From an uncultured Prevotellaceae bacterium (GTDB lineage: Bacteria > Bacteroidota > Bacteroidia > Bacteroidales > Bacteroidaceae), in assembly GCA_902775475.1 (NCBI GenBank), contig CACYME010000020.1, positions 35,729 to 99,728 of the forward strand: 64,000 nucleotides of DNA, read 5' to 3'. Below the pieces are notes generated by a model that saw only the letters and a list, made by a program, of their open reading frames with translations, ran no database searches and was not told the origin of the DNA. Position numbers and translations under genes: made by a program. Positions 40,316 through 47,331 of the stretch are shown here, piece by piece. Numbering within the stretch: the first letter of the stretch is position 1; each line of letters opens with the position of its first letter.

Positions 40316-41746
40316 ATGCAGGAACTCATAAAACTATATCGTCAATGGAGTGGGGCAGACCCCGTTCAGACAGAGAAACTACCCGGTGCTGGCAGCAATC
40401 GTGCCTATTACCGTATGCAGGGCACCGATGGTCGTACTGTCATCGGTTGTGTGGGTACAAGCGTTGAAGAAAACAATGCCTTCGTAGCTATAGCCAGACA
40501 TTTTCGACAACAGCAGCTCCCTGTTCCTACGATACTGGCTGTCAGCGCAGATGGCTTGCGCTATCTGCAAACCGACCTTGGCTCTTTGTCTTTGTTCGAT
40601 GCCATACGTCGTGGGCGCGAGGCTGGCGGACGTTACGATGAGGAGGAAAAGGCACTGCTTCGGCAGACCATTGAACAGTTACCGCGCCTGCAGTTCGAGG
40701 GTGCCCGTGGTTTCGACTTCTCGGTGTGCTATCCCCAGCCCCAGTTCGACGAGACGGGGGTGATGTTCGATTTGAACTATTTCAAGTATTGCTATCTGAA
40801 GGCTACCGGTATTGACTTTCATGAGCTGCGCCTTGAAGAGGACTTCCGTCGCCTGGCCCATGACCTGACGGAGCAACCGTCTGACTGTGCTTTTCTCTAT
40901 CGTGATTTCCAGGCCCGCAATGTGATGATAGTGGCCCCCTCCAACCTCCTGACCCCCTTCTTCATCGATTTCCAGGGTGGGCGCCGAGGTCCGTTCTACT
41001 ATGACTTGGCTTCGTTCCTATGGCAGGCGTCAGCGCGATATCCTGCTGAGCTTCGCCGTGAACTGCTTGACGTTTATTATGCTCAGGCACAGCGCTATGC
41101 TCCCATGCCACCTCGTGAAGAGTTCGATGCCCGCCTGCGCCTGTTTGTGCTCTTCCGCCTTCTGCAAGTGCTGGGCGCTTATGGCTTCCGTGGCTATTTT
41201 GAGCGTAAGCAGCACTTCCTGCAGTCCATTCCCCCTGCTTTGCAGAGCCTGCGAGAGTTGATTGGCGATGGCAGCGAATTCCCCTATCCGCACCTGATGG
41301 ATGTCTTATTGCGACTGACGAAGCCTCGCTTCGTGGTGCGCATCTTCAGCTTCTCTTATAAGAAGGGCATTCCGCAGGATGAGAGCGGAAATGGTGGAGG
41401 CTACGTGTTCGACTGCCGCGGTACGCACAACCCAGGACGCTATGAGCAGTACAAACGGCTTACAGGGTTAGACCAGCCCGTGGTGAAATTCCTTGAGGAT
41501 GACGGCGAGATACTCGCTTTCCTCGATTCCATTTACAAGCTCGCCGATGCTCATGTGCAACGCTATATCGACCGTGGCTTCACGTCGCTCATGTTTGCCT
41601 TTGGCTGTACAGGCGGTCAGCATCGCAGTGTCTATTCTGCCCAGCATCTGGCAGAGCATCTTCACAACCGTTTTCCGAGTGTAGAGGTGCGCGTCTGCCA
41701 TCGTGAGCAGGGCATTTCTCAAGTCTTTGAACCAAATAGAACTTAA
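40316..41746 (+). CDS. AmgK-like sugar kinase fused to a RapZ C-terminal domain
   Basis: This 476-residue protein has two parts. Residues about 1-325 are an aminoglycoside-phosphotransferase-fold kinase. G-A-G-S-N-R-A-Y-Y-R-M is the ATP loop, L-Y-R-D-F-Q-A-R-N-V-M the catalytic loop, and F-I-D-F-Q-G-G-R-R-G-P-F-Y-Y-D-L-A-S the metal segment, all as in AmgK (anomeric MurNAc/GlcNAc kinase). Residues about 340-476 match the RapZ C-terminal domain: F-S-F-S-Y-K-K-G-I-P, F-D-C-R-G-T-H-N-P-G-R and F-G-C-T-G-G-Q-H-R-S-V-Y. In E. coli RapZ that domain senses glucosamine-6-phosphate. The next gene is MurU-like, so peptidoglycan sugar recycling is the likely pathway. Fusion of sensor and kinase is inference about function but the domains are clear. 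Confidence 0.85.
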   Translation: MQELIKLYRQWSGADPVQTEKLPGAGSNRAYYRMQGTDGRTVIGCVGTSVEENNAFVAIARHFRQQQLPVPTILAVSADGLRYLQTDLGSLSLFDAIRRGREAGGRYDEEEKALLRQTIEQLPRLQFEGARGFDFSVCYPQPQFDETGVMFDLNYFKYCYLKATGIDFHELRLEEDFRRLAHDLTEQPSDCAFLYRDFQARNVMIVAPSNLLTPFFIDFQGGRRGPFYYDLASFLWQASARYPAELRRELLDVYYAQAQRYAPMPPREEFDARLRLFVLFRLLQVLGAYGFRGYFERKQHFLQSIPPALQSLRELIGDGSEFPYPHLMDVLLRLTKPRFVVRIFSFSYKKGIPQDESGNGGGYVFDCRGTHNPGRYEQYKRLTGLDQPVVKFLEDDGEILAFLDSIYKLADAHVQRYIDRGFTSLMFAFGCTGGQHRSVYSAQHLAEHLHNRFPSVEVRVCHREQGISQVFEPNRT

Positions 41747-41751
41747 CGACC

Positions 41752-42516
41752 ATGAAGCAGGCCATGATTTTTGCAGCGGGATTGGGAACCCGTCTCCGTC
41801 CACTCACTGACACGATGCCGAAGGCTCTGGTTTCCGTGGGCGGTCAACCGCTCATCGACATTGTCATCGGGCGCCTTCAGGCCTATGGCTATTCCCGATT
41901 CGTTGTCAATGTTCACCACTTTGCACAACAGATTATCGACTATGTGGCTTCTCGCCCCTATGCTCCGCTGGTGCAGTTCAGTGATGAGCGTCAGCAGCTG
42001 CTCGAGACGGGTGGGGGATTGAAACACGCCGCTTCCCTTTTCCTTGATGACGAACCGATCCTGATACACAATGTCGACATCCTTGACAACGTTGACTACA
42101 ACTGGTTCCGCCGCCAGCATCTGCCCCAGGAAGATGCGGTGCTGCTGGTGAGCCGGCGCACCACGAAGCGCTATCTGCTTTTCGATAATGCGATGCGCCT
42201 GATGGGGTGGAAGAACGTAGAGACGGGCGAGGTGAAAAGCCCCTATGAATACGTGAGGCGTACGGGCCTCTCTCAGCATGGCGAGCCGCTCAATATGTTC
42301 GCCTTCTCTGGCATCCACTCTTTCTCGCCACGCCTTTTCCCGCTTATGGACCGTTTCCCCGAGCGTTTCCCTATCATCGACTTCTACCTCAGCATCTGCC
42401 ATCGTTCCCACATCGTGGGATGTCTAAAGGACGACTTGCGGCTGATGGACGTGGGCAAAATCAGCACACTGCAAGAGGCCGACGCCTTTATCAATACGCT
42501 ATCAACTTCAATATAA
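41752..42516 (+). CDS. MurU-like sugar-1-phosphate nucleotidyltransferase
   Basis: This 254-residue protein is a sugar nucleotidyltransferase: A-M-I-F-A-A-G-L-G-T-R-L-R-P-L-T-D-T-M-P-K-A-L at the N-terminus (nucleotide-binding loop), H-H-F-A-Q-Q-I, L-E-T-G-G-G-L-K-H-A-A, and H-N-V-D-I-L-D-N-V (metal Asp). Its size and its place 6 bp after the AmgK-like kinase match MurU, which makes UDP-MurNAc from MurNAc-1-phosphate and UTP in the anabolic recycling route. Because the family includes mannose- and glucose-1-phosphate enzymes, the precise substrate rests on the neighbour. The following gap has AATTCGTCT nonamers before guaA. Confidence 0.85.
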   Translation: MKQAMIFAAGLGTRLRPLTDTMPKALVSVGGQPLIDIVIGRLQAYGYSRFVVNVHHFAQQIIDYVASRPYAPLVQFSDERQQLLETGGGLKHAASLFLDDEPILIHNVDILDNVDYNWFRRQHLPQEDAVLLVSRRTTKRYLLFDNAMRLMGWKNVETGEVKSPYEYVRRTGLSQHGEPLNMFAFSGIHSFSPRLFPLMDRFPERFPIIDFYLSICHRSHIVGCLKDDLRLMDVGKISTLQEADAFINTLSTSI

Positions 42517-42603
42517 TAAGTAAATGTTTATATCAACAACGAATTTAACGAATGACACGAATTGCTGCGTGTTACGATTCGTACAATTCGTAAAAAAACA
42601 TGC

Positions 42604-42637
42604 AATTCGTCTAATTCGTCTAATTCGTCTAAATTCG
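42604..42637. repeat. AATTCGTCT nonameric repeat upstream of guaA
   Basis: Three exact 9-bp units and a partial fourth follow two looser ATTCGT words at about 42577-42591. They lie 67-100 bp upstream of the guaA start, where they could overlap its promoter. Confidence 0.85.
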
Positions 42638-42703
42638 TTGTTTAGAAAAAAGTTGTTTGTATAAGCCAAATACGATTAGTTATTTATTAAAAACATAATA
42701 GAA

Positions 42704-44374
42704 ATGCAACAGAAGATCATCATCCTCGATTTTGGTTCGCAGACCACACAGCTCATTGGCCGCCGGGTGCGCGAATTAGACACCTTCTGCGAGATTCTGC
42801 CCTACAACAAGTTCCCCAAGGACGACCCCAGCGTCATCGGCGTAATCTTGTCGGGCTCTCCTTTCTCCGTGCATGATCCCGATGCCTTCAAGGTTGACCT
42901 CTCGCAATTCGTGGGGCGAATACCTGTGCTTGGCATTTGCTATGGCGCCCAGTTCATCTCGCATTCGATGGGTGGCAGGGTAGAGAAGGCTGATTCGCGC
43001 GAGTATGGCCGTGCCAATCTACAGTCCGTCGATACTGCCAATCCGCTCTTTCGCGGCTTTGACCAGCACTCGCAGGTGTGGATGAGCCATGGCGACACGA
43101 TCACTGCCATTCCCGAAGGATTCAAGGTCATTGCCTCGACCAAGGACGTGAAGAATGCGGCTTTCTACTGCCCTGCAGAGAAAATCGTAAATGGTAAATC
43201 GTCAAATAGTAAATCCGTCTGGGCTGTTCAGTTCCACCCCGAAGTGTTCCACAGCCTTCAGGGCACGCTGCTCCTGAAGAATTTCGTGGTCGACATTTGT
43301 GGTTCGCGCCAGGAGTGGTCAGCGGCATCGTTCGTCGACACCACTGTGGCAGAGCTGAAAGAACAGCTGGGTAGCGACCGCGTCATTCTCGGACTCTCGG
43401 GCGGCGTTGATTCCTCTGTAGCTGCCGTGCTCCTGAACCGTGCCATCGGCAACCGGCTGACTTGCATTTTTGTTGACCATGGCATGCTGCGGAAGAACGA
43501 GTTCCAGCAGGTGATGGAGGACTATCAGGGATTGGGGCTCAACGTCATTGGTGTTGATGCCAGCAAGAAGTTCTTCGCCGACCTGGCAGGAGTGACAGAG
43601 CCGGAGCAGAAACGCAAAATCATCGGTCGTGATTTTATAGAGGTGTTCAATGAAGAAGCCAAACGACTAATAGAAGCCCCCTCGGGGGCCGTAGGGGGGG
43701 GCTATCGTTGGCTGGCTCAGGGCACCATCTACCCCGATCGCATTGAGAGCCTGAACATTACGGGTAAAGTCATCAAAAGCCACCATAACGTGGGTGGACT
43801 GCCCAAGGAGATGAATTTGCAACTGTGCGAGCCGTTGAAGTGGCTGTTCAAGGACGAGGTGCGACGCGTGGGCCGGCAGCTGGGCATGCCCGAACACCTC
43901 ATCACCCGTCATCCCTTCCCAGGTCCAGGACTTGCAGTACGCATCCTTGGCGACATCACTCCCGAGAAAGTCCGTGTGCTGCAGGAAGCTGACGATATTT
44001 ATATTAGAGGTCTGCGCGAGTACAAGGTGAAACTCTCTGGTGAAGAGGCTCGCAAGGTCCTGGCTGCCGGCATACCCGCTGACATGAAGGACGGCACCAT
44101 CGAGGTCTCGCTTTATGACCAGATATGGCAGGCAGGAGCCATCCTGCTTTCCACCGTCCGCTCGGTAGGTGTGATGGGCGACGAACGTACCTACGAGAAC
44201 CCTGTGGCACTGCGTGCCGTCACCAGTAGCGATGCCATGACGGCCGACTGGGCTCACCTGCCTTACGACTTCCTGGCCAAGGTCTCCAACGAAATTATCA
44301 ATAAGGTGCGTGGTGTCAACCGCGTCTGCTACGACATCTCCTCAAAGCCACCTGCAACGATAGAGTGGGAGTAA
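42704..44374 (+). CDS. guaA: GMP synthase (glutamine-hydrolysing)
   Basis: GuaA converts XMP to GMP using glutamine. At 556 residues it is longer than the usual 510-530. The glutaminase half has G-I-C-Y-G-A-Q with the nucleophile Cys near 79 and Q-F-H-P-E-V near 178. The synthase half has L-S-G-G-V-D-S-S-V near 231 and the C-terminal dimer region [11 protein letters not shown], ending [15 protein letters not shown]. Two extra stretches explain the length: about residues 160-172 (Lys/Ser/Asn-rich, from GTAAATN repeats) and about 323-334 (A-P-S-G-A-V-G-G-G, from a G/C repeat). Both lie outside the motifs, so activity is probably kept. The gene stands alone; dispersed repeat copy C begins just after it. 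Confidence 0.95.
   Translation: MQQKIIILDFGSQTTQLIGRRVRELDTFCEILPYNKFPKDDPSVIGVILSGSPFSVHDPDAFKVDLSQFVGRIPVLGICYGAQFISHSMGGRVEKADSREYGRANLQSVDTANPLFRGFDQHSQVWMSHGDTITAIPEGFKVIASTKDVKNAAFYCPAEKIVNGKSSNSKSVWAVQFHPEVFHSLQGTLLLKNFVVDICGSRQEWSAASFVDTTVAELKEQLGSDRVILGLSGGVDSSVAAVLLNRAIGNRLTCIFVDHGMLRKNEFQQVMEDYQGLGLNVIGVDASKKFFADLAGVTEPEQKRKIIGRDFIEVFNEEAKRLIEAPSGAVGGGYRWLAQGTIYPDRIESLNITGKVIKSHHNVGGLPKEMNLQLCEPLKWLFKDEVRRVGRQLGMPEHLITRHPFPGPGLAVRILGDITPEKVRVLQEADDIYIRGLREYKVKLSGEEARKVLAAGIPADMKDGTIEVSLYDQIWQAGAILLSTVRSVGVMGDERTYENPVALRAVTSSDAMTADWAHLPYDFLAKVSNEIINKVRGVNRVCYDISSKPPATIEWE
43187..43214. repeat. GTAAATN heptamers translated inside guaA
   Basis: Four 7-bp units (GTAAATG, GTAAATC, GTCAAAT, AGTAAAT) lie in frame inside guaA just before the Q-F-H-P-E motif and encode a Gly/Lys/Ser/Asn-rich insert absent from typical GMP synthases. 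Confidence 0.75.
43673..43704. repeat. G/C-rich palindromic repeat translated inside guaA
   Basis: GCCCCCTCGGGGGC is a near-perfect palindrome followed by a run of eight G. It is in frame and encodes A-P-S-G-A-V-G-G-G, an insert not seen in typical GMP synthases. Confidence 0.7.
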
Positions 44375-44389
44375 AAAAAAGGGCTAATT

Positions 44390-44820
44390 TGACATCTCAA
44401 ATGTCAAAATCTTTCACAAAAAAATTGCTTCACGGCGGCGAAGCATTCTGGAGTGAAAAATGGCCGTTTTCGAGCCTTGGGGAGGTGTCGCCCGATGAAA
44501 AATCGGGCCGCAAAAGACGAAGATTTGCACACTTTCCCCACTTTTGTGCACGTTTTTTGCTCCAATTTTGCCCCTTTTCGTGTTTTTGTAAGCACGCCAA
44601 ATTTTCAAAAGTCAACGCCAAATTTTCAAAAGGCGTTGACTTTTTTTTCTCAACGAAGCCCCTTTTATGCCAAAATCAAATCAACCAACTGACAATCAGC
44701 GATTTAGTAAACCCTCAAAAAACAGGCGTTTTTTCGTCCAAAAGTTGTTTTCGTGGAGAATTCTCGAAATATGGAGGCCTAAAATGGCCATTTTGTCAAA
44801 ATTGTTCAAAAAAAATGAGA
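44390..44820 (+). repeat. Dispersed hairpin-bearing element, copy C
   Basis: This copy is the inverted orientation of copy A. Shared landmarks in order are TCAAATGTCAAAA, TTGCTTCACGGCG, GCATTCTGGAG, AAAATGGCCGTTTT, GTAAGCACGCC, the hairpin AAAAGTCAACGCC (44607-44619) / GGCGTTGACTTTT (44632-44644), TCAACGAAG, CAACTGACAATCAGC, CAGGCGTTTTTTCG, ATGGAGGCC, TTGTTCAAAAAAAA. A segment of about 80 bp near 44475-44545 is absent from copy A. Open frames across it differ between copies and are not conserved. It fills the gap between guaA and the restriction operon. Confidence 0.85.
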
Positions 44821-44934
44821 GGTGTGTCTACTCACTTTACTGATTGGATTTTTCGGCGCTATAACACTATGCCGACAATTTCCAAAAAACATTAAATGTG
44901 AACGAGTTTTTGAACTTTTTTCGAGGGAAATCAT
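44821..44934. other. Noncoding gap before the restriction operon promoter
   Basis: No gene or repeat is recognised between the end of dispersed copy C and the promoter at 44935. It is AT-rich. Confidence 0.4.
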
Positions 44935-44942
44935 TATATTTG
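44935..44942 (+). promoter_or_regulatory. Probable promoter of the type I restriction operon
   Basis: TATATTTG matches TAnnTTTG. A TTTG at 44909-44912 is 22 nt upstream, slightly long. The predicted start near 44950 lies about 19 nt before the broken regulator's ATG. Confidence 0.55.
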
Positions 44943-44968
44943 CGTTCAAAACCAATAAAACAGATCGA

Positions 44969-45114
44969 ATGAAGGATTTGAACCGTATGACCTCTACACA
45001 CTGGAGCAGATAGCAATGCTGCTGGAAGTGGACGTGAAGGACCTGCTAAACTCGACACGCAACGACATCATGTATATACCAGTGCCGAAACAACAAATAC
45101 AAGAACAACAATGA
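44969..45114 (+). pseudogene. XRE-type regulator with an internal deletion that removes the HTH
   Basis: The segment starts with ATG and M-K-D-L-N-R, which matches the N-terminus of a common Bacteroidetes HTH regulator (M-K-D-L-N-R-I-K...). It then jumps, out of frame, to Y-D-L-Y-T-L-E-Q-I-A-M-L-L-E-V-D-V-K-D-L-L-N-S, the C-terminal part of the same family, and ends Q-I-Q-E-Q-Q at a stop overlapping the hsdM ATG (ATGA). About 35 codons including the DNA-recognition helices would be missing. As it stands the ATG frame stops after 14 codons. Full-length versions precede hsdM in related loci, so this is a broken operon regulator; the deletion size is estimated from memory of the family. Confidence 0.65.
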
Positions 45115-46595
45115 TTACAGGCGAGATAAAAGCGAAGATAGACCTGATATGGGAAGACTTCTGGACGGGAGGCATCACCAACAGCATCAGTGTGCTGGAG
45201 CAGATGACCTACCTCTTCTTCATGAAACTGCTTGACGACGGTCAGCAAAAGGCAGAGAGCAATGCGAACCTCTTGGGCGCTTTCCCACCTGGCGAGTCGT
45301 GGCACAACCCTGAGACCGACCAGAACGTGCCGTATGAACGGCTGCGCTGGCATGTGTTCCGCCACGATGACGGGGCGACGATGTTTCAGAACATCCGCAT
45401 GAACGTCTTTCCGTTCATCAAGAACCTCAACGCCGGGCGCGAGTCGGCCTACAGTCGTTTCATGGAGAATGCCACGTTCCTCATTCCCAACGCCCGAACA
45501 CTGCTGAAGGTTGTCGAGGGTGTTGACGGTCTCGACATGAACAACCGCGACACCATGGGCGATGCCTATGAGTATGTACTCGGAAAGATGGCAGCATCGG
45601 GCACCAACGGCCAGTTTCGCACACCTCGCCACATTATCGCCATGATGGTGGAACTGATGAAACCTACCATCAAGGACACCATCTGCGACCCGGCTATGGG
45701 CAGTGCGGGCTTCATCGTGGAGAGTGCGAAGTATGTCAAGGCGCATTATGCCGACGAGCTGATGAAGCGCGAGAACCAGGAACACTACCGTAACCGCATG
45801 TTCCATGGCTTTGACACCGACCAGACCATGCTGCGCATCGGTGCCATGAACCTGATGCTGCACAGCGTGGACAATCCCGACATAGAATATAAGGACTCGC
45901 TGTCAACCGACAATACCGACAGCGACCGTTATACGCTCTGCTTAGCCAATCCGCCATTTGCCGGAAGCATCGACAAGGAGGTCATTGCCAAGTCGCTGAC
46001 GGCCATAGCCTCGACAAAGAAGACGGAACTGCTCTTCGTGGCACTCTTCACCCGCATGCTGGAGCTGGGCGGACGCTGCGCCTCCATCGTTCCCGACGGT
46101 GTGCTGTTCGGCACGTCAGCAGGGCACAAGGCCATCCGCCGTGAGCTTGTTGACCACCAGCGGCTGCAGGCCGTCATCTCCATGCCCAGCGGCGTGTTCA
46201 AGCCCTACGCAGGTGTGAGCACCGCCATCCTCATCTTCACCAAGACCAATAGCGGTGGCACTGACCGTGTGTGGTTCTACGACATGCGGGCCGACGGCTT
46301 TTCGCTTGACGACAAGCGAAACCCCGTCAGCGAGAACGACATCCCCGACATCATCCACCGCTACGAGCACTTGGATGAGGAAGAGATGCGGAGCCGCAAG
46401 GAGCAGAGCTTCTTCGTTCCTGCCGACGAGATACGCCAGAACGACTACGACCTCTCCATCAATAAATATAAAGAGGTGGAGCGTGAGCGTGTAGACTACG
46501 AGCCGGTCAAGGATATTCTCGCTAGATTGAAGAATACAGAGGAACAGATATGCTCAAACCTTAATACACTAAAGAGTTTGTTGCAATCAAGCTAA
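45111..46595 (+). CDS. hsdM: Type I restriction-modification DNA methyltransferase subunit HsdM
   Basis: HsdM methylates adenine in the site specified by HsdS. The 494-residue protein has the HsdM N-terminal helical domain (E-D-F-W-T-G-G-I-T-N, F-F-M-K-L-L-D), then the SAM-binding D-P-A-M-G-S-A-G-F near residue 193 and the catalytic N-P-P-F near 279. C-terminal residues A-V-I-S-M-P-S-G-V-F-K-P-Y-A-G-V-S-T-A-I-L-I-F match the family. All motifs are intact. Its start overlaps the stop of the broken XRE regulator. A four-unit TCTAGA nonamer array and the four-helix-bundle gene follow. Confidence 0.95.
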   Translation: MITGEIKAKIDLIWEDFWTGGITNSISVLEQMTYLFFMKLLDDGQQKAESNANLLGAFPPGESWHNPETDQNVPYERLRWHVFRHDDGATMFQNIRMNVFPFIKNLNAGRESAYSRFMENATFLIPNARTLLKVVEGVDGLDMNNRDTMGDAYEYVLGKMAASGTNGQFRTPRHIIAMMVELMKPTIKDTICDPAMGSAGFIVESAKYVKAHYADELMKRENQEHYRNRMFHGFDTDQTMLRIGAMNLMLHSVDNPDIEYKDSLSTDNTDSDRYTLCLANPPFAGSIDKEVIAKSLTAIASTKKTELLFVALFTRMLELGGRCASIVPDGVLFGTSAGHKAIRRELVDHQRLQAVISMPSGVFKPYAGVSTAILIFTKTNSGGTDRVWFYDMRADGFSLDDKRNPVSENDIPDIIHRYEHLDEEEMRSRKEQSFFVPADEIRQNDYDLSINKYKEVERERVDYEPVKDILARLKNTEEQICSNLNTLKSLLQSS

Positions 46596-46630
46596 ATTCT
46601 AGAAAATCTAGAAAATCTAGAAAAACTAGA
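46595..46630. repeat. Nonameric TCTAGAAAA-type repeat after hsdM
   Basis: Four 9-bp units of the form AANTCTAGA (last one AAAACTAGA) immediately follow the hsdM stop. The same array type separates moxR and DUF58 at 30945-30980. Confidence 0.85.
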
Positions 46631-46659
46631 AAGCCTACCCCCCAAAAAACAGAAAAAAA

Positions 46660-47331
46660 ATGGAGCAAGAAGCAAAAAAAATAGAAACCGTCCTCCGCAA
46701 GCAAACCAACTGGAAGCAACTCTGGTTCTACCAGAAGACCGTGGTGCTCTACCAACTCACCTACGTCTTTACCCGCCGCTTTCTCCCAGCCTACGGCGAC
46801 CGCACCATTGACCAGATGGTACAGGCGGCGCGCTCCGGCAAACAGAACATCGTGGAAGGCTCTGCTGATGGCGTGACATCCATGGAGCTGGAACTGAAAC
46901 TGCTCAATGTGGCTCGTTCCAGCATTCAGGAACTTCTGGAGGACTATGAGGACTATCTGCCATCGCATAAACTGACAAAATGGACGCAAGGGCACCCGCG
47001 CTTCGATACCATGCTCAAATACTGCCGCTCACATAATTTCGTAGCCGACTATGAACGGTTCTTCAACAAATGGACTGACGAGGAGGCTGCTAACACAGCC
47101 ATCACGCTCTGCCGAATGGTGGACAAGATGATGATGAGTTATCAGAAAAAGAAAGAAGCGGAGTTTATTACTGAGGGCGGTATCCGCGAGCGCATGACCG
47201 CCGCACGACTGAACTACAGAACCAACCAACGGGAGGCTATTGACGCCCTACAGCGTCAGGTGCAACAACTCATTACCGAAAACAATCTGCTAAAAGCGGA
47301 AATCAGCAGAATCAAGGAGGAAAACAAATGA
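46660..47331 (+). CDS. Four-helix-bundle protein embedded in the restriction operon
   Basis: This 223-residue protein has a four-helix-bundle (S23/23S intervening-sequence type) domain over about residues 20-160. The signature is a helix with T-Y-V-F-T-R-R-F-L, then D-Q-M-V-Q-A-A-R-S-G-K-Q-N-I-V-E-G-S and an L-L-N-V-A-R-S-S-I-Q-E-L-L-E-D-Y-E-D-Y-L helix. The last 50 residues form a coiled coil (A-L-Q-R-Q-V-Q-Q-L-I-T-E-N-N-L-L-K-A-E-I). The same fold is used by Avd of diversity-generating retroelements. It sits between hsdM and hsdS, and its stop overlaps the hsdS start (ATGA), so it is coupled to hsdS. A role in the restriction complex is inference; no enzyme motif is present. Confidence 0.8.
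   Translation: MEQEAKKIETVLRKQTNWKQLWFYQKTVVLYQLTYVFTRRFLPAYGDRTIDQMVQAARSGKQNIVEGSADGVTSMELELKLLNVARSSIQELLEDYEDYLPSHKLTKWTQGHPRFDTMLKYCRSHNFVADYERFFNKWTDEEAANTAITLCRMVDKMMMSYQKKKEAEFITEGGIRERMTAARLNYRTNQREAIDALQRQVQQLITENNLLKAEISRIKEENK

Noticed and set aside
44365-44895. 176-codon frame over dispersed element copy C (and 16290-16638 over copy A)
   Set aside because: Phe/Lys/Ser-rich, not conserved between copies A and C in the same frame, and spans the hairpin; explained by an AT-rich repeat.
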